This document shows, piece after piece, positions 1 through 7,476 of a stretch of DNA of 14,437 nt. The translations under genes were made by a program, and so were the position numbers. Under the pieces are notes generated by a model. The model had not been told where the DNA came from, searched no databases, and saw only the letters and a program-made list of their open reading frames with translations. The stretch is from Treponema sp. (lineage in GTDB: Bacteria; Spirochaetota; Spirochaetia; Treponematales; Breznakiellaceae). The stretch lies in the NCBI GenBank assembly GCA_031269405.1, contig JAISZE010000020.1, positions 1-14,437 on the forward strand, in the 5' to 3' direction. The number at the start of each line of letters is the position of its first letter. The stretch's first letter is position 1.

Positions 1-357
1 GGTTTTGATACTGGCCTTTGCTGTAAAAACATGGGTATTGGATCCCGCATACAATCCATACCTATTCGTCCGGGTCATCGCTCATAACCCTGCGGTGGTA
101 ATCCACGACGAGGCTACCAGTTCTATTGATACCGAAACGGAACGCCTCATCCAGATAGGCATACAGCGGGTCCTTGCAAGGCGTACATCTATCGTTATCG
201 TTCACCGGCTTTCCACTATACGCAGCGCCCATCGTATCCTGGTGCTTTCAGGCGGCCGTGTCGCCGAGGAGGGCAGGCATGAGGAGCTTATTGCGAAGAA
301 CGGCCTTTATGCGGACTCTACAGGCTGCAATACCAGGAAGAATCCCGATGCTTTTAA
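1..357 (+). pseudogene. Decayed 3' end of an ABC exporter ATP-binding domain
   Basis: The 5' part lies outside the window. The readable protein has the end of an exporter-type (MsbA/LmrA-like) nucleotide-binding domain: RVIAHNP, a Walker B/D-loop stretch (HDEATSSID, about 92-130) and the H-loop HRLSTIRSA. Three lesions are visible. A 48-bp in-frame insert (23-70) splits the expected LAFA|RVIAHNP just before Walker B. The residue before the Walker B Asp is His (CAC) where the family has Leu/Met. One base is missing near 314: restoring a C turns GCGGACTCTAC into codons for A-R-L-Y, after which the frame reads YRLQYQEES and stops at TAA 355-357, a normal exporter C-terminus. Without the repair the frame runs on to about 433 into sequence antisense to the ankyrin gene. 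The repaired stop abuts the convergent ankyrin stop. I infer a non-functional relic; a fused or partner permease would lie to the left. Confidence 0.75.
23..70 (+). repeat. 48-bp palindromic insert inside the ABC ATPase remnant
   Basis: Removing exactly these 48 bases rejoins a canonical ATPase sequence, so this stretch looks inserted. It contains an imperfect stem-loop: 5' arm ATGGGTATTGGAT (31-43), 10-base loop, 3' arm ATCCATACCTAT (54-65), giving 12 pairs with one G.T wobble and one bulged T. It stays open in the host frame and adds 16 residues. The behaviour resembles small palindromic elements found inside coding genes in other bacteria, but I cannot name a family from sequence alone. 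The exact borders are inferred from the protein alignment and could shift by a few bases. Confidence 0.45.
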
Positions 358-3182
358 TTCAATAAAGCCGCCGCATCAGGATGCCGCCAGCGCTGGGCTA
401 TGTCTGCGGGGCTTTCAGCAGCTATGTTTTTGACTCCCTTAGGGGCGCCCAGTTCGAGGAGCTGCATTATGACAGCAGTATCTCCGGTCTGCGCCGCATA
501 GTGGAGGACTGTGTTGCCGGAACCGTCTTTTGATGTGATAGCCCTTCCCGAGAAGATCGCCCTTACGGCGTCGTAACCCCGTGAAAGGGCCAGTTCCGCC
601 GGGCACCGTCCGTCTCTGGCGCTCAGGTAAACATCGGAACCTGAATCGGCCAGTATTTTTGCGGCGCTCCAATCGTTAAGATCCAGCGCTAGGCGCAGAG
701 GGGTACGGCCTTCCGAATCCAGAGCCGACGTTTTGGCCCCAATATCCATGATAGTTCTGATAACGGAAACCGGGGCTTTTTCCTGAACCGCTATATGCAG
801 GGGGGAATTGCCGTAATCATCGGAACCGTAAAGCCGGTCCCTGGTCAGGAGGGTCCTTACCATCTGGGGGGAAGCGGCCAGGGCGTTTTGGAAAGGCGTC
901 CGGCTGCTGGAATTTCTGGCGTGAATCGAGGCACCCCAGCCAAGGAGTAACACGGCAATATCGTTCCGTTCAATTGCTGCAGCTATGTGCAAGGGAGTAT
1001 CTCCCCGGAAGTTGCGGGTGTTAGGATCCGCCCCGTTGTCCACCAGCCGTTCCATAGTAACCGGGAAACCGGCCAGGATGGCTTCTACAAAAGGAGTATT
1101 CCCGTCTGCGTCACGGACTTCAAGGTCCGCTCCCCGAGCCAGGAGAAGGCTTTCAATATCGTTCATTCCCAGACGTATGGAATCGTGAAGAGGCGTCTTG
1201 CCGTTAAGGGCATGGGCGTTGATGTCCAGCCCCAGATCCAAAAGGGTTTCCGCCGAGCGCCTGGCGTTCCAGCGTACCGCCGCATGGAGGGCCGTATTCC
1301 CCAGTGTATCCCGGCTTCCCAGGTTGGCTCCGCTGGCAATGAGAACCCTGATGGTTCCGGGAGCGTTTTGTTTGACCCCTGCAAAAAGGGGCGTCTCTCC
1401 TGTGGCGTTGGCGGCTTCAGCGGCCGCTCCCAACTGGATAAGAAGGGGAATCCAATCCTCGTACTGCCACTGAGCTGCGTAATGCAGGGCAGTGTTGCCC
1501 AGGCCGTCCCTGGCAGCCAGGGTCTGCGAAGTGAGCATCCAGCGCCGCAGTTCGGAAGCATCCCTTCCCGGCAGAGGGAAGCTGAGGTAAAGGGGGCTTT
1601 CGCCTTTGGCGTTAGGCGCGAATATATCGGCCCCGCGGTTAAGGAGCAGTTCCCCTGTTTCCTGCTGGTTCATGCGCACTGCCACGTGAAGGGCTGTGTC
1701 CCCTTCCTTATTTCTGGCGTTTACCTGGCCTTTTTTGTCCAGCACATAGTTGATGATCTCCGTGCCCCCCCGGTTCCTAATGATGATATGGAGCATTGTA
1801 TTGCCCTGATTGTCGTTATGAAGTACCGTTTCATCTGTGATCAGGGTGTAAAGTAAGGGGCTGCCCCTTGTAAGGGCCATCTCAAAAGGCGTGACGCCGT
1901 CGTTGTCAGCAGCGAATATATCGGAGTTATACTGAAGCAGCAGGGGGGGATAATTAGATCGGCTTTCCTGGACCGCAAGGTACAGAGGGGTCTTGCCGTC
2001 TATGTTGCGGATACTCACATCAGACCCCGCAGAAAGCAGTGTCTGGATAAGCTCAGGGGATCTGTTGAGGATAATAGCTATGTGGAGAGGCGAATCCCCG
2101 TGTTCGTCCCGAAGGTTCACATTGGCCCCGCGGGAAAGGAAGAGTTTTAACGCTTCAAGGTGAGTCTGAGGGGGGCAGGCGATGTGAAGAACTGTGTTCC
2201 CCTTGGCGTCCTGGATATTCACCCCTGCGCCCCGGTCCAGCAGGGTTTCCATGACCCTGATGTTTCCTGAACGGGCCGCTTCGTGGAGAGGAGTCGCTCC
2301 GGAAGCGTTTTTGATATTCACATCCGCCTGTTTTTCCAGGACAAACTCGATGTAACCCATATAGCCTTCCCTGGCTATATAATGAAGCGGCGCCATGCCG
2401 TCAGCGCTGCGGATATTGTAGTTAGAAGTCCGCGCCGCAGGGGCAATATAGGTATAAAGCGGATTTTCCGATACCCCTCCGGCTAAGATGAGATGTTCCG
2501 CCGCTTCGGCGTGGTTTCTGGAACCGGTCCTTTCCAGAGTTATATCCAGGGCGGTTTTACCCTGGCTGTCCTTTTTTGCCAGGTCGTTTTTACCGGCTTT
2601 CAGGATAGTATCAATAGCGCCGGCGCTTCCGGCTTCAGCGGCAATATGCAGTATGCTCCTGCCGGAAGCATCAGTATTCTCCAGATTAGCCTGAATCAGA
2701 AGGGCTTTAAGGAAATCACCGTTTTCCTTGACGCCGATCTGGGCAGGAGTCCCCCCCCCTTGGGGCGAATGATGAATATCCGAACCCCCTGAGGCGAGAA
2801 CTCGTGCTGTAGCGGCATCCATCTTTTCGGCGCTGATATCCAGGGGTATCCTGTCCTGCCGGTCCAGGGCGTTCACCCTGGCCCCTAAAGCGATAAAGAA
2901 GACGGCCAGATTGGAATCCCTGTTTTCCGCAGCCAGATGAAGAGGCGTCCTGCCCAGGCTGTCTGTGGCGTTTACGTCCACTTCGCCCATAAAGTAACGC
3001 CGAGCTCTGTCCCCTTCGCCCCGTACCAGGAGGGTCCACACATCATCCTCCACCAGGACTGTGGCGTCTGAATTGGGGATCTGCTGCACCGCCGGGGTAT
3101 TGGACGAGCATCCCCCCAGAACGCTTATTAATAAACCGGTTCCACAGGCAACTGCGGCCAAAAAGAGATTTTTGTTCATCAT
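354..3182 (-). CDS. Ankyrin-repeat lipoprotein (about 26 repeats)
   Basis: The protein has about 942 residues from the preferred start. It begins with a lipoprotein signal (MMNKNLF, a hydrophobic stretch, then VLGGC), so it is probably lipidated and anchored in a membrane facing the periplasm or the surface. After a short linker it is a nearly continuous solenoid of about 26 ankyrin units of 30-35 residues, recognisable by recurring G-x-T-P/A-LH-x-A and G-A-D-V-N elements. Such solenoids bind protein partners; no enzymatic domain is visible, so the partner is unknown. An in-frame ATG at 3215 adds 11 polar residues before the signal peptide and overlaps the -35 box of the tRNA promoter on the other strand. 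I therefore prefer the tandem ATGs at 3182/3179, although neither has a strong Shine-Dalgarno site. It stands alone, convergent with the ABC relic and divergent from tRNA-Leu. Start uncertain; family call firm. Confidence 0.9.
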   Translation of the reverse strand: MMNKNLFLAAVACGTGLLISVLGGCSSNTPAVQQIPNSDATVLVEDDVWTLLVRGEGDRARRYFMGEVDVNATDSLGRTPLHLAAENRDSNLAVFFIALGARVNALDRQDRIPLDISAEKMDAATARVLASGGSDIHHSPQGGGTPAQIGVKENGDFLKALLIQANLENTDASGRSILHIAAEAGSAGAIDTILKAGKNDLAKKDSQGKTALDITLERTGSRNHAEAAEHLILAGGVSENPLYTYIAPAARTSNYNIRSADGMAPLHYIAREGYMGYIEFVLEKQADVNIKNASGATPLHEAARSGNIRVMETLLDRGAGVNIQDAKGNTVLHIACPPQTHLEALKLFLSRGANVNLRDEHGDSPLHIAIILNRSPELIQTLLSAGSDVSIRNIDGKTPLYLAVQESRSNYPPLLLQYNSDIFAADNDGVTPFEMALTRGSPLLYTLITDETVLHNDNQGNTMLHIIIRNRGGTEIINYVLDKKGQVNARNKEGDTALHVAVRMNQQETGELLLNRGADIFAPNAKGESPLYLSFPLPGRDASELRRWMLTSQTLAARDGLGNTALHYAAQWQYEDWIPLLIQLGAAAEAANATGETPLFAGVKQNAPGTIRVLIASGANLGSRDTLGNTALHAAVRWNARRSAETLLDLGLDINAHALNGKTPLHDSIRLGMNDIESLLLARGADLEVRDADGNTPFVEAILAGFPVTMERLVDNGADPNTRNFRGDTPLHIAAAIERNDIAVLLLGWGASIHARNSSSRTPFQNALAASPQMVRTLLTRDRLYGSDDYGNSPLHIAVQEKAPVSVIRTIMDIGAKTSALDSEGRTPLRLALDLNDWSAAKILADSGSDVYLSARDGRCPAELALSRGYDAVRAIFSGRAITSKDGSGNTVLHYAAQTGDTAVIMQLLELGAPKGVKNIAAESPADIAQRWRHPDAAALLN

Positions 3183-3208
3183 AATACGATCATCGACAGG
3201 AAAGATTA

Positions 3209-3238
3209 TTGACATAAGCCGGATAAATTTGTTATAAT
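3209..3238 (+). promoter_or_regulatory. Sigma-70 promoter for tRNA-Leu
   Basis: TTGACA at 3209-3214 and TATAAT at 3233-3238, both exact consensus hexamers, are separated by 18 bp. Transcription should start near 3245, about 29 bases before the mature tRNA. Perfect boxes fit the high expression expected of a tRNA gene. Confidence 0.85.
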
Positions 3239-3273
3239 ATCAGCGTTTAAACCGTATGGGGATTTTAGACAAT

Positions 3274-3355
3274 GCGGCCATGGTGGAACTGGTAGACACG
3301 CCAGCTTGAGGTGCTGGTGCCGAGAGGCATGGAAGTTCAAGTCTTCTTGGCCGCA
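3274..3355 (+). tRNA. tRNA-Leu (anticodon GAG)
   Basis: An 82-base class II tRNA. Acceptor stem GCGGCCA (3274-3280) pairs with TGGCCGC (3348-3354), with discriminator A at 3355. The anticodon stem CCAGC/GCTGG encloses loop TTGAGGT, so the anticodon is GAG (3308-3310), reading CUC and CUU. The long variable arm TGCC-GAGA-GGCA identifies leucine, and the T-loop is TTCAAGT. CCA is not encoded and must be added by tRNA nucleotidyltransferase. The gene stands alone behind its own promoter and is followed by an inverted repeat and a truncated gene. Confidence 0.95.
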
Positions 3356-3363
3356 ATTGCTTA

Positions 3364-3395
3364 CAGGATAAGGAATTATACGATTCCTTATCCTG
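3364..3395 (+). terminator. Perfect 13-bp inverted repeat after tRNA-Leu, possible terminator
   Basis: CAGGATAAGGAAT (3364-3376), a 6-base loop, then ATTCCTTATCCTG (3383-3395) form a perfect hairpin 8 bases past the tRNA. It is not followed by a T-tract (next bases CCAAAATTC), so it is not a classic intrinsic terminator. It could act as a processing or stop signal for the tRNA transcript, or be a recombination remnant. Confidence 0.45.
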
Positions 3396-3409
3396 CCAAA
3401 ATTCTCTGA

Positions 3410-3577
3410 AAGTATGGCACTGCATATTTATTGTATGTTGATTACGCCCAGGTGCGGACGGGCTTCAACGTCAGGGCCGAAGCGTCAGCGGGCTTTTTTG
3501 GCGGCAACTGCGACGGAGAACAGGGCCAGTATCGGGATAACGGGTATATCAAAGCTGTCCTGACCTATTCTTTTTAA
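3410..3577 (+). pseudogene. Orphan C-terminal end of an outer-membrane beta-barrel protein
   Basis: Directly after a TGA at 3407-3409, a frame with no plausible start codon encodes 55 residues and ends at TAA 3575-3577. It alternates polar and hydrophobic residues (for example VRTGFNVRAEASAGFF) and finishes with GYIKAVLTYSF. That is the classical terminal beta-strand signal of Gram-negative outer-membrane proteins: a terminal Phe, an aromatic residue two before it and hydrophobic residues at alternating positions. No upstream frame continues the barrel; the sequence before it is the hairpin and the tRNA. I read it as the 3' relic of a porin-like gene whose front was lost by deletion or rearrangement next to tRNA-Leu. 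It converges with the DUF4139 gene 10 bases away. It was too short and start-less to be found by ordinary gene calling. Confidence 0.6.
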
Positions 3578-3587
3578 GCCGCTATAG

Positions 3588-5633
3588 TCAAAGCTGTATT
3601 GATGCCACGTAGGTATCGTACTCTTTTTTCGCCGCTTCCGCCGCTTTACCGGCGTCGATGATACGGGCGTTAAGGGCGTCGATTTCGCCGTCCATCGCGG
3701 CCATGCGCCGCAGGTATTCCTGGCCCTGTGGGGTCTGGCTGCCTGCCGCCTGGAGGTTCGCCCTGATGCGCTCCTGTTCCGAGACAATGCGGCTTCGCTG
3801 GTTTTCAAGGTCCTGTTTCGTCAGAGTGGCGTCATCGGCTTTGCGCTTAAACTCCACGGCCCGCGCCAGGGCGCTCCGCACGTTGGCGGGAATCTCCTGG
3901 TTTGAGGCGTAGCTCACGAAGGTTTCGGGCCTGATCTGGGTCAGGCTTATTCGCTCTGAAACCGGCGTTTCTTCCAGGACCGTGAATGTGAACTCCCGGC
4001 TTGCCGGAAGGGACCGGTTAAAGCGGTAAAGCGCCGGGGTCTTTTCATCATAAGCCGCCGGCTCCGATAAAGCCGCCCCTGGCGTAACAGGGTGCTCAAT
4101 GATGATTTTTTTTTCCTCCTCTCCGGCGTTCCTTATGGTATAGACTTTTTCGTAAAGCTGCCGCCGGGTTATGGTTATGATCCCGCCTGAAACGCTTACC
4201 GCAGTAAGCTGCCGGGAACCGGAGGCGCTTACGCTCCCGGTTACCGAAAGGTCCTCGCCGTACGAGATGAGCCGTTTTTCGTTTTCAGGGAAGAATTCGA
4301 GAAGCGCGTCTCCGGCATAGGTCCCGCTGTCGTAAACCGTGACAGGCCCTGCGGGGAGTTTCATTCCAGTGGTGTTGGTCAGCCCGGCGCTGATAGCAGG
4401 GTGAAAGGAAAGCCCCGGTGATGCCAGGGAACCGGAGAATACAAGCGTTTTTTCAACCTTTAACGGCGCTTCCACCAGCGGGAGCATGGCGCTCTGCCGC
4501 CGCTCCAGGCTTACCGGGCGCCTCATGGTGAACTCGAACTGGTCCCCTGCGGCGCTTCCCAAGGCGGTCTGGATGGAGCCCCCTGCGGCGCTGGCGGCAG
4601 CCCTGGGCGCAGGAGTGTATTCCGGGGCAGCGTTTTCAACGCTTTCATCCGCCATAGCCCTGCTTCTGCTCAGGGTTTTTGCACTGGAATCGCCGGTGTA
4701 CGGACGCTCAACATATTCAGACCCTGAATCATAGGTCCGGCTTTCGGCAATGCCCGCTATAGCCAGGGGCAGTACCGGCCTGGAAGTACGGTACGGCGCG
4801 TAGAGGTTCTGGATAAACGAAACCGGCCGGCCTGTTACCAGGGAAAGCTCTATGTTGTTCCAGTCCGTGTCGCTGTCGTTGTCTACAATGGCCCAGCCCT
4901 GGATAAAAGGCTCTTTCGCTGAAAGGTCCAGACGGTAGGCGGCTTTCCACACCGGCATAGGGATCACGTAACTCAGGGAGACATCGCGGCTCCCTTCACC
5001 GGGCAGCGTGAGGAAGAGGTTCCGGTTTTCGGTATCCCGGGACGCCGTGATGAGGTCCAGGGCCCTGTTGATATCGGCGTTGATTCTTTCATCCTTGAAG
5101 GCAAAAGAAACAATATCCCTTATATTGATGCTTCTAATCCCTTGGGCGGTGAAAAGGGAAAGCCAGAATTCCCCGGTTTCCGGACCACGGAACCCGGCGC
5201 TTTTCGAGCGGCTTTCAACACCGATGATCCTGCCTGAAATCTGCGCAGGGGCGGAAATTTCCAGTTCAGCGCCTTTAAGACTGTTGAGGATCCCCGCTAT
5301 TCCGGGCTCGCCTGAAAGATCTATCGCAAGGCTTTGCAGGCTGCGGTTCAGAGCCGAAGCCGCGGCGTAGCGGATCATGGGAAAATCCGAAGCCGGATCG
5401 TTTATTGCCAGGGACTTTAGGGCATCGTTTACCGCATCGGCGCTGAAGGGGAGGGTAAGCGCCGATGCCCCGCTGAGGCTCCCTGAGTGTTCAAAAAAGC
5501 CCACTCCTGATGAAAAGAGAGCCAGCCTTCTTAAAGGAAGCTCCCTTTCACCTGCCCCGATGGACTGGCCGTAAATCTGTCCGACAAAACAAATTTGAAA
5601 AAGGCTCAGTAAAAACGTAATTTTTCTGTTCAT
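3588..5633 (-). CDS. Secreted DUF4139-domain protein
   Basis: 681 residues. Residues 1-22 are a signal peptide (basic MNRK, hydrophobic core, likely cut after IYG), placing it in the periplasm or outer membrane. An N-terminal domain opens with LFSSGVGFFEHSG (about 39-51), typical of this family. The DUF4139 core begins near 217 with the hallmark YVIPMPVWKAAYRLDL, then VDNDSDTDWNNIELSLVTG-P (about 250-270). Residues about 300-365 are a Ser/Ala-rich, probably flexible linker. Residues about 585-675 are rich in Glu, Lys, Arg and Ala in heptad-like order, probably a C-terminal coiled coil. The biochemical role of DUF4139 proteins is unknown to me; relatives are annotated as mucoidy inhibitor A-like. 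The gene follows pfp by 40 bp on the same strand and is probably read from the same transcript. No clear Shine-Dalgarno precedes the ATG. Confidence 0.85.
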   Translation of the reverse strand: MNRKITFLLSLFQICFVGQIYGQSIGAGERELPLRRLALFSSGVGFFEHSGSLSGASALTLPFSADAVNDALKSLAINDPASDFPMIRYAAASALNRSLQSLAIDLSGEPGIAGILNSLKGAELEISAPAQISGRIIGVESRSKSAGFRGPETGEFWLSLFTAQGIRSINIRDIVSFAFKDERINADINRALDLITASRDTENRNLFLTLPGEGSRDVSLSYVIPMPVWKAAYRLDLSAKEPFIQGWAIVDNDSDTDWNNIELSLVTGRPVSFIQNLYAPYRTSRPVLPLAIAGIAESRTYDSGSEYVERPYTGDSSAKTLSRSRAMADESVENAAPEYTPAPRAAASAAGGSIQTALGSAAGDQFEFTMRRPVSLERRQSAMLPLVEAPLKVEKTLVFSGSLASPGLSFHPAISAGLTNTTGMKLPAGPVTVYDSGTYAGDALLEFFPENEKRLISYGEDLSVTGSVSASGSRQLTAVSVSGGIITITRRQLYEKVYTIRNAGEEEKKIIIEHPVTPGAALSEPAAYDEKTPALYRFNRSLPASREFTFTVLEETPVSERISLTQIRPETFVSYASNQEIPANVRSALARAVEFKRKADDATLTKQDLENQRSRIVSEQERIRANLQAAGSQTPQGQEYLRRMAAMDGEIDALNARIIDAGKAAEAAKKEYDTYVASIQL

Positions 5634-5673
5634 TAATCAAGTTTATCAATTTTTCCCTTACAGCGCCAGGGTT

Positions 5674-7344
5674 TTACCGGCACTGTTGCTTCCTGTGTTC
5701 CAGAATGAGGGTTTTTACCGGCTGATCGCAGATCTCAGGAGGCCCGTAATACTGAATCGCCCCTGGGAAAAGGAAACTGGTTTTAACCGCCCAACTGTCC
5801 CGGCAGGCGTCGAAAGCCTTAAAAGGCTCGCCGTCAAGCTCTACCAGGGCCTTTTTGATGACCGGTTTTTTGGAACCATGTCGCTGTTCCATGTTCATCA
5901 TCATCGTAAGGGGGACCCCGCCGGCCTTCCATTCCGAAGCAGGGGCGGTCAGGTTCCTGACGCTGGAAAGGTAGCCTGTAAGACCCGAAGCGATAAGCAC
6001 GAAGGCGCTGAAGCCCAGGGAATAACAGTAGTCGGCGTCAAAATTGGAAGGGAAAGCGCAGCGGCCTTCATACCCGAAAAAATGGCCCAAAGCGCTGAAT
6101 TTCCCTTTGTAAATCCCTTCTTCCTTGAGTTTTGCCAGCCGCTTTTCCACCATGCCGATAAAGAGCTTTTCAGTCTCAATCCGCGAAACCTGAACATTGC
6201 CGTGCGGGTCCCGGTCCATAAGGAGTTCACGAGCTATCTCAGGAGGCAGGGTCTGGATGAACTTGTAAGAGTCCCCGGATATTTCCCGGCTCAGCCAGTA
6301 AAGCTGATCGATGAAGGATGAGAGCTTCATGAATTCCTCACCCCTGGTCCCCAGGGCGTCGTTGATCTCGTTAATGAGTTTTTTCATTTCCGGGATGAAT
6401 TCCACAAGCCCTTCAGGGATCAGGACTACGCCGAAGTTCTCCTTGTTTTCCGCCCTCCGTACAATAGAAGACGTTATGGTCTCCACTACCTGGCCCAGGG
6501 AGATGCTTTTCTTTTCCACTTCCTCTGAAATAAGGCAGATATTGGGCTGTGTCTGAAGGGCGCATTCCAGGGCGATGTGGCTGGCGGCGCGGCCCATGAG
6601 TTTGATAAAATGCCAGTATTTTTTCGCGCTGTTAGCGTCTCGTTCTATGTTGCCGATGAGCTCGCTGTAGGTTTTGCAGGCAGTGTCAAAACCAAAAGAG
6701 GTTTCGATGTATTCGTTTTTAAGATCCCCGTCTATGGTTTTCGGGCAGCCGATAACCTGAATGGAAGATCCTTTTTCCAGAAAATATTCGGCCAGCAGGG
6801 CGGCGTTGGTATTGGAATCGTCGCCGCCGATAATAACCACCGCGTCAAGGCCCAGCTTTCCCGCTGTATCCAGGGAAGCGGCGAATTGTTCGGGAGTCTC
6901 TATTTTGGTGCGCCCTGATCCGATGATGTCGAAGCCCCCGGTATTCCGGTATGCGTCAATGAAATCATCGGTAAAGCGGATGTTTTTATTGTCTATAAGC
7001 CCGCTGGGCCCACCCAGGAAACCGTAAAGTTCCGATGCGGCGTTGCCTTTTTTGAGGCCGTCATAGAGCCCGGCGATGACGTTGTGACCCCCAGGGGCCT
7101 GCCCGCCGGAGAGAATAACCCCTGCTTTGAGCTGCCGCCCTGTACTGCCGTTCTTCCCTTTGGAAAAAACGGCCAAGGGTTTTCCGTAGGTGTGTTTGAA
7201 CAATTCCCGTAATGCCTCCTGATCGGCTGCGGATTCTGTAGGGGCGCCTAGTTCCACGGCAATATCGCTGACGGCCCCCGATATACTGGCGGGAAGCTTG
7301 GGTTGGTACGTGTAACGGGCTTTCTGTAAAGCTGATACTTCCAT
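5674..7344 (-). CDS. pfp: Diphosphate--fructose-6-phosphate 1-phosphotransferase (PPi-PFK, long type)
   Basis: Cytoplasmic glycolytic enzyme that phosphorylates fructose 6-phosphate reversibly with pyrophosphate instead of ATP. The 556-residue length matches the long bacterial/plant-beta class. Motifs from the chosen start are GGQAPGGHN (80-88, phosphate loop), GGDDSNTN (173-180), PKTIDGD (201-207, catalytic base region), MGR (250-252) and GYEGR (424-428). The second Asp of GGDD and the Lys of PKTIDGD are the residues known to select PPi over ATP, so PPi use is well supported. A longer frame starts at GTG 7377, but ATG 7344 is preceded by AAGGAG at 10-base spacing, so I chose it. The gene lies downstream of pyrH with its own candidate promoter and upstream of the DUF4139 gene. 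Confidence 0.97.
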   Translation of the reverse strand: MEVSALQKARYTYQPKLPASISGAVSDIAVELGAPTESAADQEALRELFKHTYGKPLAVFSKGKNGSTGRQLKAGVILSGGQAPGGHNVIAGLYDGLKKGNAASELYGFLGGPSGLIDNKNIRFTDDFIDAYRNTGGFDIIGSGRTKIETPEQFAASLDTAGKLGLDAVVIIGGDDSNTNAALLAEYFLEKGSSIQVIGCPKTIDGDLKNEYIETSFGFDTACKTYSELIGNIERDANSAKKYWHFIKLMGRAASHIALECALQTQPNICLISEEVEKKSISLGQVVETITSSIVRRAENKENFGVVLIPEGLVEFIPEMKKLINEINDALGTRGEEFMKLSSFIDQLYWLSREISGDSYKFIQTLPPEIARELLMDRDPHGNVQVSRIETEKLFIGMVEKRLAKLKEEGIYKGKFSALGHFFGYEGRCAFPSNFDADYCYSLGFSAFVLIASGLTGYLSSVRNLTAPASEWKAGGVPLTMMMNMEQRHGSKKPVIKKALVELDGEPFKAFDACRDSWAVKTSFLFPGAIQYYGPPEICDQPVKTLILEHRKQQCR

Positions 7345-7354
7345 ATCAGAGTCT

Positions 7355-7360
7355 CTCCTT
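7355..7360 (-). promoter_or_regulatory. Ribosome binding site that fixes the pfp start
   Basis: AAGGAG on the minus strand lies 10 bases before ATG 7344. No comparable site precedes the upstream in-frame GTG at 7377, so the shorter product is favoured. Confidence 0.75.
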
Positions 7361-7412
7361 ATAAAACACAGGCCCACATGGAAATGCTCTTTGGGCCTTT
7401 AATGATTTCAAT

Positions 7413-7442
7413 ATGATACCCCAAACAGCCGAAGCTAGGCAA
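7413..7442 (-). promoter_or_regulatory. Candidate sigma-70 promoter for pfp
   Basis: On the minus strand TTGCCT (7437-7442, 4 of 6 matches) and TATCAT (7413-7418, 5 of 6) are 18 bp apart, 68 bp before the pfp start. This would let pfp and the DUF4139 gene be transcribed apart from the upstream operon. It is called by consensus match only. Confidence 0.4.
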
Positions 7443-7451
7443 GATTTCGGG

Positions 7452-7476
7452 CCCGGGCCTTTTGGCCGGGGTTTTT
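7452..7476 (+). terminator. GC-rich hairpin with T-tract at the pyrH stop codon
   Basis: CCC-G-GGCC (7452-7459), TTTT loop, GGCC-G-GGG (7464-7471), then TTTTT (7472-7476). The stem has seven G-C pairs with one G-G mismatch. The T-tract follows the stem on the plus strand, which carries no gene here, so it would stop antisense transcription heading into pyrH. In the pyrH direction the same hairpin forms about 3 bases after the stop codon, but the following sequence is poor in T. Confidence 0.4.

Noticed and set aside
987..1856. 289-residue plus-strand open frame opposite the ankyrin gene.
   Set aside because: It is antisense to a clear repeat protein, has no recognisable domain or ribosome site, and reflects the repeated GC-rich codon pattern of the opposite strand.
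3549..3597. Direct repeat TCAAAGCTGT at 3549-3558 and 3588-3597, flanking the end of the barrel relic and the DUF4139 stop.
   Set aside because: A 10-base match within 50 bases is expected about once by chance in a window this long, so it is no evidence of recombination by itself.
5686..6321. 211-residue plus-strand open frame opposite pfp.
   Set aside because: It lies wholly within a well-supported enzyme gene on the other strand and has no family-like motifs.
7345..7377. Eleven-residue N-terminal extension of pfp from GTG 7377.
   Set aside because: A good AAGGAG with 10-base spacing points to ATG 7344, and the extension would be translated through that ribosome site.
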